From contig CALMYW010000394.1 of assembly GCA_937873665.1 (NCBI GenBank), forward strand, positions 951,892 through 1,015,891: a DNA stretch of 64,000 nucleotides, in the 5' to 3' direction. This DNA is from an uncultured Sphingorhabdus sp. GTDB lineage: Bacteria > Pseudomonadota > Alphaproteobacteria > Sphingomonadales > Sphingomonadaceae. Numbering within the stretch: the first letter of the stretch is position 1; each line of letters starts with the position of its first letter. Below are positions 36,405 through 45,024 of the stretch, in pieces. Made by a program: the position numbers and the translations under genes. The notes beneath the pieces are model-generated. The model was not told the DNA's origin, did no database searches, and saw nothing but the letters and a program-made list of their open reading frames with translations.

Positions 36405-37172
36405 CTAGCATGGGTCTCCCCATGAAATTTTTTGTGACACGAGATCGGGACTGCGGTTCGCAAGATACTCCGAGGAACCCTTGACCAACCGTTCCATGTG
36501 GCGACGCGCATTTTCAGCATCGCGCAGGCGCACGGCGCTCAGTACGCGGAACAGGCAGCGTAACTGGTTTGACCGTTCCTGAGCAGAATAGCCCAGTTCC
36601 ATGGCGAGATCGCGGGTAAGCAGGTGCAAGGCGGAGGTCAGCAACCCGAACCCGGGATTGCCACTTGCCCAGCCAAGCAGGTCATGAAAGCGCCGGTTGG
36701 TCTCTTCAAACGAGGCGCTTTCCCTATCGCGCTCGAGTTGGGCATAGCAATCGGTCAGCGCGGCCAAATCGGCATTAGTTGCCCGCTCTGCCGCTCTTGC
36801 GGCGGTGTCCGGTGCTATCGCTTCGCGCAGTTCGAGGAGAGCCCGCAGATCGGTATCCATGAACTGCAGGATCAAGGAAAGCGAACTGGCGAAATCACGG
36901 GTTTGCGGCCGCGACACGACCGGGCCACCACCCCGACCTAGCTGAAGGTGGATGACCCCTTGAAGCTCTAGAAATCTCAGCGCTTCGCGCAAAGTTGCCC
37001 TCGCCACTTCATAGCGGGCAAGCATATCCTCTTCCTGCGGGAGCCGATCACCGGCTTCGCGGGCATTCATCTGGATATCAGATACGATCGCTTGAGCAAC
37101 TTGAAGTGCGCGTTTTGCCTTGGTCGGTGCGGCTGCAAAAGCCGTCACGGGTTGCTGAGCAGTGGAGGTCAT
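36405..37172 (-). CDS. GntR/FadR family transcriptional regulator (FCD domain)
   Basis: 255 residues. The winged helix is at residues 25-90 (AGDRLPQEEDMLARYEVARA, TLREALRFLELQGVIHLQLG), followed by an FCD ligand domain with metal-type residues (LLELREAIAPDTAARAAER, RRFHDLLGWASGNPGF). It is the first gene of the minus-strand operon and divergent from CYP153 across about 210 bp. It probably controls both directions in response to an acid or acyl-CoA pathway intermediate. No operator palindrome was obvious to me. Confidence 0.88.
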   Translation of the reverse strand: MTSTAQQPVTAFAAAPTKAKRALQVAQAIVSDIQMNAREAGDRLPQEEDMLARYEVARATLREALRFLELQGVIHLQLGRGGGPVVSRPQTRDFASSLSLILQFMDTDLRALLELREAIAPDTAARAAERATNADLAALTDCYAQLERDRESASFEETNRRFHDLLGWASGNPGFGLLTSALHLLTRDLAMELGYSAQERSNQLRCLFRVLSAVRLRDAENARRHMERLVKGSSEYLANRSPDLVSQKISWGDPC

Positions 37173-37330
37173 AAATGCGTATAAGCAATAATCTCAACCT
37201 GAGTCTAGTCATAATTTCGTCGCTGGAGAAGGGCGAGTAGGAATGCCGGAATATCGACCTTCGTGCACCTCGCCATCTTGCTCTGCTCGCTAGCCTCGCA
37301 ACGATTTCGGCATAAAGCTGATAATGATTG

Positions 37331-37359
37331 TTGACATTTATGCCTTGAACCGTTATTTT
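37331..37359 (+). promoter_or_regulatory. Sigma-70-type promoter of the CYP153 unit
   Basis: TTGACA at 37331-37336, a 17-base spacer and TATTTT at 37354-37359. It lies about 27 bp upstream of the CYP153 start codon, in the gap shared with the divergent gntR operon. Confidence 0.6.
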
Positions 37360-37385
37360 CAGCGAACTTAGGAAAGGTGGGACGA

Positions 37386-38639
37386 ATGGCAACCGCAGCA
37401 GCCCAGTTTGAAAATATCGACACCATCCCGCTTGATGAAATCAACGTCGCGAATCCGTATCTCTTCCAGAATGACACCGTAGGCGAATATTTTGCGCGCC
37501 TGCGGCGTGAGGATCCGGTCCATTTTTGCCGCGAAAGCCGCTTTGGCCCCTATTGGTCGGTGACTAAATTCAACGACATCATAGCGGTCGATACCAACCA
37601 CAAGGTTTTTTCGTCAGAGGCCAAGCTGGGTGGGATCGCGGTTCAAGACATGCACGGCGTTGAAGGTGCGCTCGAGCTGGAAATGTTCATTGCCATGGAC
37701 CAGCCCAAGCATGATCAGCAGCGCAAGGCCGTAAGCCCGGTGGTCGCACCTTCGAATCTGCTGTTGCTCGAACCGATCATCCGCGAACGGGCCGGTGCTA
37801 TCCTTGATGAGCTGCCGGTCGGGGAGGAAATCGACTGGGTCAAGCTGGTCTCGGTCGAGCTGACCACGATGACCCTGGCGACGATTTTCGATTTTCCCTG
37901 GGAAGAGCGCGCCAAGTTGACCCGCTGGTCGGACGTTACGACTGCCTCGCCTGAAACTGGCATTGTTGAATCCTTTGAACAGCGTCGGGAAGAGCTCATC
38001 CAGTGCGCCATGTATTTCAAAGGACTGTGGGATCAGCGGGTCAACAACCCCGGTGGAAATGACTTGATCTCGATGATGGCGCATTCGCCCGCGACCAGGG
38101 ACATGCCCTTTCTTGAATTCCTAGGAAATCTGCTGCTGCTGATTGTGGGCGGCAACGACACCACCCGAAATTCAATTAGCGGAGGGGTGATGGCGCTCAA
38201 TCAGAATCCGGAGGAATATCGCAAGCTGCGCGAAAACCCGGCGCTCGTTTCGAGCATGATCCCCGAAATCATCCGCTGGCAGACGCCGCTCACCCACATG
38301 CGTCGCACTGCGCTGGAGGATGCGATAATCGGCGGGAAGCAGATCCTGAAGGGGGACAAGGTGGTGATGTGGTATCTATCGGGCAACCGCGACGATACCG
38401 TGATCGATCGCGCCGACGAGTTCATTATCGATCGGGAAAACCCGCGTCACCATCTGTCATTCGGGTTCGGGATTCACCGTTGCATGGGCAATCGGCTGGC
38501 TGAATTGCAGCTGCGGATCGTTTGGGAGGAAATCCTCAAGCGCTTCAGCTTTGTTGAAATGGTCGGCGAACCGGAACGGCTGTTGTCCAATCTGGTGCGA
38601 GGGATCACCCGGCTTCCGGTGAAGCTTCACGCGCACTGA
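37386..38639 (+). CDS. Cytochrome P450, CYP153-type terminal hydroxylase
   Basis: 417 residues from ATG 37386, behind AGGTGGGACGA. The heme loop is FGFGIHRCMGNRLAE (Cys about residue 362), the oxygen-activating I-helix is LLIVGGNDTTRNS, and the ExxR is PEIIRWQ. The stretches FGPYWSVTKFNDIIAVDTNH and MDQPKHDQQRKAVSPVVAPS are very like CYP153 alkane omega-hydroxylases. CYP153 enzymes hydroxylate the end carbon of medium alkanes, cycloalkanes, terpenes or fatty acids. The electron partner ferredoxin is next; a ferredoxin reductase is not in the window. Confidence 0.9.
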   Translation: MATAAAQFENIDTIPLDEINVANPYLFQNDTVGEYFARLRREDPVHFCRESRFGPYWSVTKFNDIIAVDTNHKVFSSEAKLGGIAVQDMHGVEGALELEMFIAMDQPKHDQQRKAVSPVVAPSNLLLLEPIIRERAGAILDELPVGEEIDWVKLVSVELTTMTLATIFDFPWEERAKLTRWSDVTTASPETGIVESFEQRREELIQCAMYFKGLWDQRVNNPGGNDLISMMAHSPATRDMPFLEFLGNLLLLIVGGNDTTRNSISGGVMALNQNPEEYRKLRENPALVSSMIPEIIRWQTPLTHMRRTALEDAIIGGKQILKGDKVVMWYLSGNRDDTVIDRADEFIIDRENPRHHLSFGFGIHRCMGNRLAELQLRIVWEEILKRFSFVEMVGEPERLLSNLVRGITRLPVKLHAH

Positions 38640-38674
38640 CTTTCTCGACGTCGCAGGAAAGACGGAATTTCAAG

Positions 38675-39001
38675 ATGATCAAGGTGACCTTTGTTTCGGC
38701 CGATGGTGTTCGGCGTACGGTTGAAGCTGACGAAGGCCTGAGCGCCCGTGAGGCCGCGCTGTTCAACAGCGTTCCCGGGATCGATGGCGATTGCGGCGGG
38801 GTTTGCGCTTGCGCCACCTGCCATGTGCATGTCGATGATGCCTGGATTGAGCGCGTTGGCCTGCCCGAAGAAGGCAGCATGGAGAGCGATCTGATCCAGT
38901 TTGCCGAGGGGACAACCGCCACGAGCCGGCTCGCCTGCCAGATTCCCATGGCTACCGAGCTGGACGGACTGATCCTGCACTTGCCGGAACTGCAACACTG
39001 A
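38675..39001 (+). CDS. Adrenodoxin-type 2Fe-2S ferredoxin for the P450
   Basis: 108 residues. The cluster ligands are CGGVCACATC (C-x5-C-x2-C) plus a distal Cys in SRLACQIP, the vertebrate-type/putidaredoxin pattern. The acidic helix EEGSMESDLIQFAEG is the usual partner surface. It passes electrons from a ferredoxin reductase to the P450. It lies 35 bp after CYP153 and 10 bp before the hydrolase. The extra Cys in the GGVCACATC loop is common in this group. Confidence 0.95.
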   Translation: MIKVTFVSADGVRRTVEADEGLSAREAALFNSVPGIDGDCGGVCACATCHVHVDDAWIERVGLPEEGSMESDLIQFAEGTTATSRLACQIPMATELDGLILHLPELQH

Positions 39002-39011
39002 AGGCAAATGT

Positions 39012-39869
39012 GTGAAAACGATGTTTGTAGATAGCGGTGGTATTGCCATCGCGGCAAGCCGGATCGGCGAAGATAGCCGACGCGGACCGGTCATCCTCGC
39101 ACACGGCGGCGGGCAGACCAAGCGGACCTGGCGCAAAACCATGCACATGCTTGAGCAGCAAGGTTTCTGCTCGATCGCAATCGACATGCGCGGTCATGGC
39201 GAAAGCGAATGGGCGCCCCCCGACCAATACCGCTTTGCCGATTTCGGCAAAGATATTCTCGCCGTCTGCGACACGCTGGATGAACGACCGCATGTGATCG
39301 GCGCGTCCCTCGGTGGCCTGGCGGCTTTGGTGGCCGAAGGTGCGCTGCGACCCGGCAGCTTCGCGTCCTTGACGCTGGTAGATGTGACCCCTGAGATGGC
39401 CCCCGACGGTGTCTCACGGATAGTCGGTTTCATGAGCGCGCATATCGAATCCGGCTTTACGTCGCTTGAGGAGGCGGCCGAGGCGATTGGAAACTATCTA
39501 CCCAACCGGCCCAAACGCGGCGCCAGCGAGGGCCTCAAGAGCTATCTTCGCCTCGGTCCAGACAATCGCTATCGCTGGCATTGGGATCCCGGATTTCTCA
39601 GTCGGATCAACGATCGGCGCGAGCATGACTATGCCTTGGCCAAAGCCGCTGCGGGCAATCTTTCACTTCCCGTCCATCTCGTGCGTGGCGGAGCCAGCGA
39701 TCTCATTTCGCTCGAGGCGGCAGAGAGGTTCATAAATTTCGTCTCCGGAGCGCATTTCACCGATGTCTCAGGCGCAGGCCATATGGTCGTCGGTGACGAT
39801 AATGACGTGTTCAGCCGCGCGATCATCGACTTTCTCGAAGTGCAGGATAAACTTCGGGAAGCGGTCTGA
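39012..39869 (+). CDS. Alpha/beta hydrolase, intact member of the duplicated family
   Basis: 285 residues from GTG 39012 (ATG 39021 is an alternative). Complete fold: VILAHGGGQTKRTWRKTMHM, nucleophile elbow VIGASLGGLAAL (Ser about residue 98), acid in VRGGASDLISLE and His in GAGHMVVGDDNDVFS. It could hydrolyse an ester or lactone from the P450/BVMO path. Truncated relatives sit at 24651-24995 and 40079-40231, each upstream of a thioesterase gene. It ends the CYP153-ferredoxin-hydrolase unit. Confidence 0.85.
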   Translation: MKTMFVDSGGIAIAASRIGEDSRRGPVILAHGGGQTKRTWRKTMHMLEQQGFCSIAIDMRGHGESEWAPPDQYRFADFGKDILAVCDTLDERPHVIGASLGGLAALVAEGALRPGSFASLTLVDVTPEMAPDGVSRIVGFMSAHIESGFTSLEEAAEAIGNYLPNRPKRGASEGLKSYLRLGPDNRYRWHWDPGFLSRINDRREHDYALAKAAAGNLSLPVHLVRGGASDLISLEAAERFINFVSGAHFTDVSGAGHMVVGDDNDVFSRAIIDFLEVQDKLREAV

Positions 39870-40049
39870 CGGTTATCGACGTTGGATAGCGGGGGCAATC
39901 AACAGAGAGCATGGTCAATTTTGGATTGCAAGAACGGTCGCTGAAGGCTGCTCCTCAATTCGCATTTGGGAACGATCCGACTGAGTTGGATGGTGGTTTG
40001 GCCATTTTTTGCGCCCCAACCGTAACGCCGATGCATCAAAAGACTTCAC

Positions 40050-40065
40050 TGTAAGATATATTACA
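40050..40065. promoter_or_regulatory. Predicted MarR operator, right copy
   Basis: TGTAAGATATATTACA is a near-perfect TGTAA-N6-TTACA palindrome, 14 bases before ATG 40079. It matches the box at 24622-24637 in sequence and in distance to the start. It would place the thioesterase/efflux operon under the MarR at 24125-24586. Confidence 0.65.
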
Positions 40066-40078
40066 TTATGAAGGGCGC

Positions 40079-40231
40079 ATGTCGAATCCCCATGCTTCAC
40101 TAACCGGCCACTCCGAGCATAGCGCCATCCCCGATGCGACGCACATGGTGGTCGGCGATCAGAACGATGCCTTTGGCGATGCGATCCTAGATTTTCTGGT
40201 GCGGATGCACGGAAAAGGGATCGCGGCATGA
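40079..40231 (+). pseudogene. Extreme internal-deletion remnant of the alpha/beta hydrolase (50 residues)
   Basis: The short open frame begins MSNPHASLTGHSEH and jumps to IPDATHMVVGDQNDAFGDAI and DFLVRMHGKGIAA, so it keeps only the two ends of the hydrolase. The last 30 residues closely match the remnant at 24651-24995. Its TGA overlaps the thioesterase ATG (ATGA), exactly as in the left module. It is either decayed or kept as a translational leader. Confidence 0.7.
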
Positions 40232-40641
40232 GCGAGCAGGCAGCGCTAATGGACATCGAGCAGCTGCGCGCAATGCTGTTGATTGCGCCTTTCCACCAAT
40301 GGCTGGGTCTGGAGATTGCCGCGCTCACCGAAAACGCGCTGACCCTCGAAATGCCCTGGCGGGATGAGATCGTTTCCAACCCGATGATCGGCTCGGCGCA
40401 TGGCGGCATCCTCTCGGCGCTGATCGATCTGACTGGACTCTACACGATCAACGCGCTGGGCGGATCGGCGCGCGCCACCGCCGACATGCGGGTCGATTTC
40501 CATCGTCCGGCGACATCGGGACCGCTGCGCGCGATCGGACGGGTGGTGAAACTGGGTAAGCAATTAAGCGTCGCGGAAACCCGGATCGAGGATGCCGAGG
40601 GTCGGCTGCTGGCGAGTGGACGGGGCGCCTATGTCGGTTAG
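40228..40641 (+). CDS. PaaI-type hotdog thioesterase, right copy
   Basis: 137 residues, about 90 percent identical by eye to the copy at 24992-25405, with the same GSAHGGILSALIDLTGLY active-site helix. Differences cluster in the first 65 residues (for example WLGLEIAALTENALTLEMP). Here it heads the efflux operon: the outer-membrane lipoprotein gene starts inside its last 11 bases. A thioesterase joined to an exporter suggests that toxic CoA intermediates are cleaved and the acid pumped out. Confidence 0.88.
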   Translation: MSEQAALMDIEQLRAMLLIAPFHQWLGLEIAALTENALTLEMPWRDEIVSNPMIGSAHGGILSALIDLTGLYTINALGGSARATADMRVDFHRPATSGPLRAIGRVVKLGKQLSVAETRIEDAEGRLLASGRGAYVG

Positions 40642-42073
40642 GCGCGGCATTCCGCTGACTTTGCTGGCTCTCTCGGCCTGCGCGTCAGTCCCCGATACCG
40701 GAATCAGACCGGCAATGCAGACCGCCGAGACGGTTGCTGCCAGCCAGACATTTGCGCCGCGTGGCATTGGTTTCTGGCCGCCGGACCAATGGTGGCGGCG
40801 GGCAGGCGATCCGCAACTCACCGCGTTGATCGAAGAAGGGCTGACCAATGCGCCGCAGGTTGCCGTTGCCGTCGCGCGCATCCGCAGAGCGGAGGCCGAA
40901 GCGCAACGCATAGGCGCGGCGCGACTGCCTAACATTGGCGCGGAGGCGGAAGCTGGGGCGCGTCGCCAAAGCGGCAGTTTTGGCATTCCCGCGCAGTTCC
41001 TCCCCGGTGGCTGGACCGATTACGGGCAGGCCTCGCTGAGCTTTGGCTATGATCTCGATCTGTGGGGTCGTAATCGTGCCGCGCTGGCAGCGGCAACTTC
41101 CGAACTGCGCGCGGCGACAATCGACGCGGCGCAGGCGCGACTGGTGCTGTCGGTGTCAATCACCGCCGCCTATGCCGAATTGGGTCGCGCCCACCGCGAA
41201 CGCGACAATGCAGAAGCGGTGCTAACCAACCGACGGGCGACGCGCGACCTTGTGGCGCAGCGCGAGCGCAACGGCCTCGACAATCGCGCCAGTCTGCGCC
41301 TCGCCGATGTCGAAGTCGCAAGCGCGGAGCAGACGCTCGCTGGCGCCGAAGAGACCATACTTATTCGCCGCAACCAGCTTTCCGCGCTTGTCGGCGCGGG
41401 GCCGGATCGCGGACTGACGATCACCCGTCCGCCGCTTTCGCCCTCAACGCCCGCCGGGGCTCCCGAAGGCCTGACCACCGATTTGCTGGGCAGGCGGCCC
41501 GATATTGTCGCCGCGCGCGAACGGGTCGAAGCGGCGGCTGCAAAGATCGAGCAGGCACGGGCGGGCTTCTACCCCTCGATCAACCTACGGGCGCTGATCG
41601 GCTTGCAGGCGCTGGGCATTGGCAATCTCATCGATTCGCAATCAGTTTTCGGGTCGGTTGGTCCTGCAATCAGTTTGCCAATCTTCGACGGCGGCGGGCT
41701 GAAGGCGCAATATCGCGGCGCGATCGCCGCCTATGACGAGGCGGTTGCCAACTATAACCAGACCGTGATCACCGCTTATCAGCAGGTTGCCGATGCCGTG
41801 ACCCAGCGCGATGCGGCGGACAAACGGTTGGAAGCCGCGCGCGCTGCCCTTGCGGCAAGCGAGGATGCGCTTGCGCTGCTGCGCCAGCGTTACAGCGCAG
41901 GTCTGTCCAGCTATCTCGAAGTTCTCGCCAGCGAGCGCGGAGTCCAGGAACTGCGCCTCGCCGTCATCGCCCTCGAAACTTACGAACGCGGCGCAACGCT
42001 GGCGACGATCCGCGCGCTTGGCGGCGGGTTCGACGCGCGTCAAACGCCCCCAGCAGGAAATGCCGACCGATGA
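40631..42073 (+). CDS. Outer-membrane efflux lipoprotein, NodT/OprM type
   Basis: 480 residues from ATG 40631, overlapping the thioesterase by 11 bp. A lipoprotein signal with lipobox (LTLLALSACAS) is followed by two OEP repeats (for example QWWRRAGDPQLTALIEEGLT; YDLDLWGRNRAALAAATSEL; GLTTDLLGRRPDIVAARERV). TolC-fold trimers form the exit channel of tripartite pumps. The next two genes give the adaptor and inner-membrane transporter, so the pump is complete. Confidence 0.92.
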   Translation: MSVRRGIPLTLLALSACASVPDTGIRPAMQTAETVAASQTFAPRGIGFWPPDQWWRRAGDPQLTALIEEGLTNAPQVAVAVARIRRAEAEAQRIGAARLPNIGAEAEAGARRQSGSFGIPAQFLPGGWTDYGQASLSFGYDLDLWGRNRAALAAATSELRAATIDAAQARLVLSVSITAAYAELGRAHRERDNAEAVLTNRRATRDLVAQRERNGLDNRASLRLADVEVASAEQTLAGAEETILIRRNQLSALVGAGPDRGLTITRPPLSPSTPAGAPEGLTTDLLGRRPDIVAARERVEAAAAKIEQARAGFYPSINLRALIGLQALGIGNLIDSQSVFGSVGPAISLPIFDGGGLKAQYRGAIAAYDEAVANYNQTVITAYQQVADAVTQRDAADKRLEAARAALAASEDALALLRQRYSAGLSSYLEVLASERGVQELRLAVIALETYERGATLATIRALGGGFDARQTPPAGNADR

Positions 42074-43215
42074 CCGACGCAGCAGACACAGCCCCCGCTG
42101 TCGATCCGGACGTTTCCGCTTCCCGCAAGGCAACGCGCAAGAAGTGGCTGCGGCGGCTAGTCGTCGTGCTGGCTATTGTTGGCCTCTGCTGGGGTGCCTG
42201 GTACTATCTGGTTGCCCGCAACCATGTCAGCACCGACAATGCCTATGTGAACGCGCAGATGGCGCAGGTCACGCCGCTTGTTGCCGGTTCGGCGATCGAA
42301 GTGCTGGTTGAAGACACGCAGCAAGTAAAGGCGGGGGACGTACTGGTCCGGCTCGATCAGGCGAATGCAAAGATTGCTGTCGCCCAGGCCGAGGCCGATC
42401 TTGCCGCCGCGCGCCGCCGGTTCAGCCAAACGGTCGCGACCAATAGCGCGCTTTCGGCGCAGGTCGACAGCTCCAGCGCCGGTCTGGTGCAGGCTCAGGC
42501 GCGGCTGCGGACAGCACAGGCAGAGTTAGACAAGGCCCGGATCGACTTGCAGCGCCGCGAGGCGGTCGCCGCCAGCGGAGCGGTTTCGGGCGAGGAACTG
42601 ACACAGGCGCGCAGGTCTTTTGCCACCGCCAGCGCTGCGCTCGACGCCGCGCGCGGCGGGATTTCCGAAGTCGGCTCGGTCCGCCGTGTCGCCCAAGGCC
42701 AGCTCGCCGCGAACGACGCACTTGTGCGCGGTTCGAGCGTCGAGACCGACCCCGCCGTGCGCGCTGCCAAGGCCCGGCTCGATGCGGCCTTGCTCGATCT
42801 TGAACGCACCGAAATCCGCGCTCCTGTTTCGGGCGTGGTCAGCCGCTTGCAGGTGCAGATCGGCCAGCGCCTGAATCCCGGCCAGACGATCATGACCATC
42901 GTTCCGCTCGAAAAGCTCTATGTTGATGCCAATTTCAAGGAAGGGCAGCTCGGTCGCGTCCGCGTCGATATGCCGGTCAAACTGACCTCAGACCTCTATG
43001 GCGGCGATGTGGTCTATCGCGGCAAAGTCGTCGGACTGGCAGGCGGCACCGGCTCCTCTATGGCCGTGATCCCGGCGCAGAATGCAACCGGCAATTGGAT
43101 CAAGACCGTCCAGCGCTTGCCGGTACGGATCGAACTCGATCCCGCAGACCTGCGCCAGCATCCCTTGCGCGTCGGGCTGTCGATGGAAGTCGAAATCGAT
43201 GTTTCGGGAAACTGA
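42070..43215 (+). CDS. HlyD/EmrA-type membrane fusion protein
   Basis: 381 residues. One N-terminal transmembrane helix (LVVVLAIVGLCWGAWYYLVA), a lipoyl-like hairpin (VSTDNAYVNAQMAQVTPLVA), a long coiled coil (residues 100-200) and the beta-barrel (RAPVSGVVSRLQVQIGQRLN; YVDANFKEGQLGRVRVDMPV). This is the periplasmic adaptor of EmrAB-type pumps. ATG overlaps the stop of the outer-membrane gene (ATGA), and the MFS transporter follows after 6 bp. Confidence 0.93.
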   Translation: MTDAADTAPAVDPDVSASRKATRKKWLRRLVVVLAIVGLCWGAWYYLVARNHVSTDNAYVNAQMAQVTPLVAGSAIEVLVEDTQQVKAGDVLVRLDQANAKIAVAQAEADLAAARRRFSQTVATNSALSAQVDSSSAGLVQAQARLRTAQAELDKARIDLQRREAVAASGAVSGEELTQARRSFATASAALDAARGGISEVGSVRRVAQGQLAANDALVRGSSVETDPAVRAAKARLDAALLDLERTEIRAPVSGVVSRLQVQIGQRLNPGQTIMTIVPLEKLYVDANFKEGQLGRVRVDMPVKLTSDLYGGDVVYRGKVVGLAGGTGSSMAVIPAQNATGNWIKTVQRLPVRIELDPADLRQHPLRVGLSMEVEIDVSGN

Positions 43216-43221
43216 CCCGCG

Positions 43222-44751
43222 ATGACGGCCGTGGCGGCCGCCTATAGCGGACTGTCTCCGTCGCAGCGCCTGATTGCGGCGATTGCACTCGCCTTTGCCA
43301 ATTTCATGGTCATCCTCGACCTGACCATTGCCAATGTCGCCGTGCCGCATATCGCGAGCAGCCTTGGCATCACGCTGGAGCAAGGCACCTGGATCATCAC
43401 CTCCTATGCCGTTGCCGAAGCCATTTGTGTGCCATTGACGGGATGGATGGCAGGCCGGTTCGGTTCGGTCCGAACCTTCATGGCCAGTATGCTAGGCTTC
43501 GGTGCCTTCTCCTTCCTCTGCGGCATTTCGGTATCGCTTGAAATGCTGGTCATCTGCCGGATCGGCCAGGGGATCGTCGGTGCATTCATGATGCCCCTGT
43601 CGCAAACACTGCTGCTCAAGGTGTTCCCGCCGGACAAGCAGAATTACGCGATGGGCCTTTGGGCCGTCACGACGCTGCTGGCCCCGGCCCTAGGCCCGAT
43701 CTTCGGTGGCTATCTGACCGACAATTACAGCTGGCACTGGATATTCCTGATCAATATCCCTGTCGTGCTGCTGTGCCTTTTTGCCTGCTGGCGGCTTGTC
43801 CGTCCGCTGGAAACCGAGCGCAGTATCCTTCCGGTCGATGTCATCGGTCTTGTGCTTCTCATCTTTGCGGTCGGCTGTCTCCAGCTTGTTCTCGATCTAG
43901 GGCGGACGCATGACTGGTTTGGCGATCCGATGATTGTCGCGCTCACGGTCGTCTCGGCTATTTCGTTCCTGTTTTTCGTCATATGGGAGCTGACCGAAGA
44001 TCATCCGATCGTCGATCTGCGCGTATTGCGGCATCGCGGTCTGAGTGTCAGCTTGCTTGCGCTCGGCATCAGCTTTGGCGCCTATTTCGCCGGGTTCGTT
44101 ATCGTCCCGCAGTGGCAGCAGGCATGGCTTGGCTATACCGCGACGCAAGCCGGCATGTCTTCCTCATTTACCGCCATTGCCGCCTTGCTGACGGCCCCCC
44201 TCGTTGCGATGCTGGCTCCGCGCTTCGATCCGCGTCTGCTTGTCTCCGGCGGCATCGTCTGGCTCGCGGCGCTGGCGCTCACCCGGACATTCTGGACCAC
44301 CGATTCCGATTTCTGGACACTGACCATCCCGCAATTCGTGCAGGGACTGGGCATGACCTTTTTCATGATCCCGCTTATCGGCCTTACGCTCAACACGGTG
44401 GAAGAGCATGAGGTCGCTTCCGCTGCTGGCCTCCAAAGCTTTGTTCGAACCATCGCCACGGCTTTTGCCACGTCGGTATCGCTGACATACTGGGGCGATA
44501 CCCAGCGCGCCGCGCGCAACGATGTTGTCGGCGCGCTTCAGCCGGAAGCAGTGCAAACGCAGTTGTCTGGCATGGGGTTCTCACCCGAACAGGTCCGCCA
44601 AGTGCTGAGCAACATGGTCGAAATGGAGGCGACCACGCTCGCAGTCATTCACGTCTTCTGGGCAACCTCCGCCATGCTTCTCATCGCCGCCGCCCTGATC
44701 TGGCTAGCCCCACGCCCGAAGAAGTCGGGAGGCATGACGATAGGACATTGA
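43222..44751 (+). CDS. DHA2-family MFS drug/acid exporter, EmrB/QacA type
   Basis: 509 residues with about 14 hydrophobic segments, the DHA2 count. Typical motifs are FMVILDLTIANVAVPHIASS in helix 1, LTGWMAGRFGSVRTF (motif A) and GLWAVTTLLAPALGPIFGGY (motif C). It exports hydrophobic compounds by proton antiport through the adaptor and outer-membrane channel encoded upstream. With the MarR-type box at 40050, inducible export of substrates or products of the island pathway is likely. Confidence 0.94.
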   Translation: MTAVAAAYSGLSPSQRLIAAIALAFANFMVILDLTIANVAVPHIASSLGITLEQGTWIITSYAVAEAICVPLTGWMAGRFGSVRTFMASMLGFGAFSFLCGISVSLEMLVICRIGQGIVGAFMMPLSQTLLLKVFPPDKQNYAMGLWAVTTLLAPALGPIFGGYLTDNYSWHWIFLINIPVVLLCLFACWRLVRPLETERSILPVDVIGLVLLIFAVGCLQLVLDLGRTHDWFGDPMIVALTVVSAISFLFFVIWELTEDHPIVDLRVLRHRGLSVSLLALGISFGAYFAGFVIVPQWQQAWLGYTATQAGMSSSFTAIAALLTAPLVAMLAPRFDPRLLVSGGIVWLAALALTRTFWTTDSDFWTLTIPQFVQGLGMTFFMIPLIGLTLNTVEEHEVASAAGLQSFVRTIATAFATSVSLTYWGDTQRAARNDVVGALQPEAVQTQLSGMGFSPEQVRQVLSNMVEMEATTLAVIHVFWATSAMLLIAAALIWLAPRPKKSGGMTIGH

Positions 44752-44774
44752 ATATGCAGCGACCGTCGCAACGG

Positions 44775-45002
44775 TCACGTTTCGCTCTCCGACTCAAACG
44801 CGCGCTTCCCTTTACGCTTCCAGAGCACCAGCGCTTGCTCGCGATCTTCGCCGCGCAGTTTGACGGCGACCGTTAGGAACGCGCCGTAGAGCGTGGCGCG
44901 ATCATCGTCGGTGAGCTCGACCAGTCCAGCCTTAGCGACAAGGCCGCCCAGTTCGATGAGTTGCCGCGTGCGTTCACGGCGTTTGACCTGCCAGTCGCGC
45001 AT
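44775..45002 (-). CDS. traD: Conjugal transfer protein TraD (small accessory, Ti type)
   Basis: 75 residues from ATG 45002. The sequence WQVKRRERTRQLIELGGLVA followed by KAGLVELTDDDRATLYGAFL is typical of the small TraD encoded beside traC and divergent from traA in Ti-like transfer regions; it is not the large coupling ATPase of the F system. The C terminus is basic (LWKRKGKRAFESE). It probably belongs to the relaxosome. It lies 22 bp after traC. Confidence 0.8.
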   Translation of the reverse strand: MRDWQVKRRERTRQLIELGGLVAKAGLVELTDDDRATLYGAFLTVAVKLRGEDREQALVLWKRKGKRAFESESET

Positions 45003-45024
45003 GCCGGTTCGCGCCTTTCGTGCC

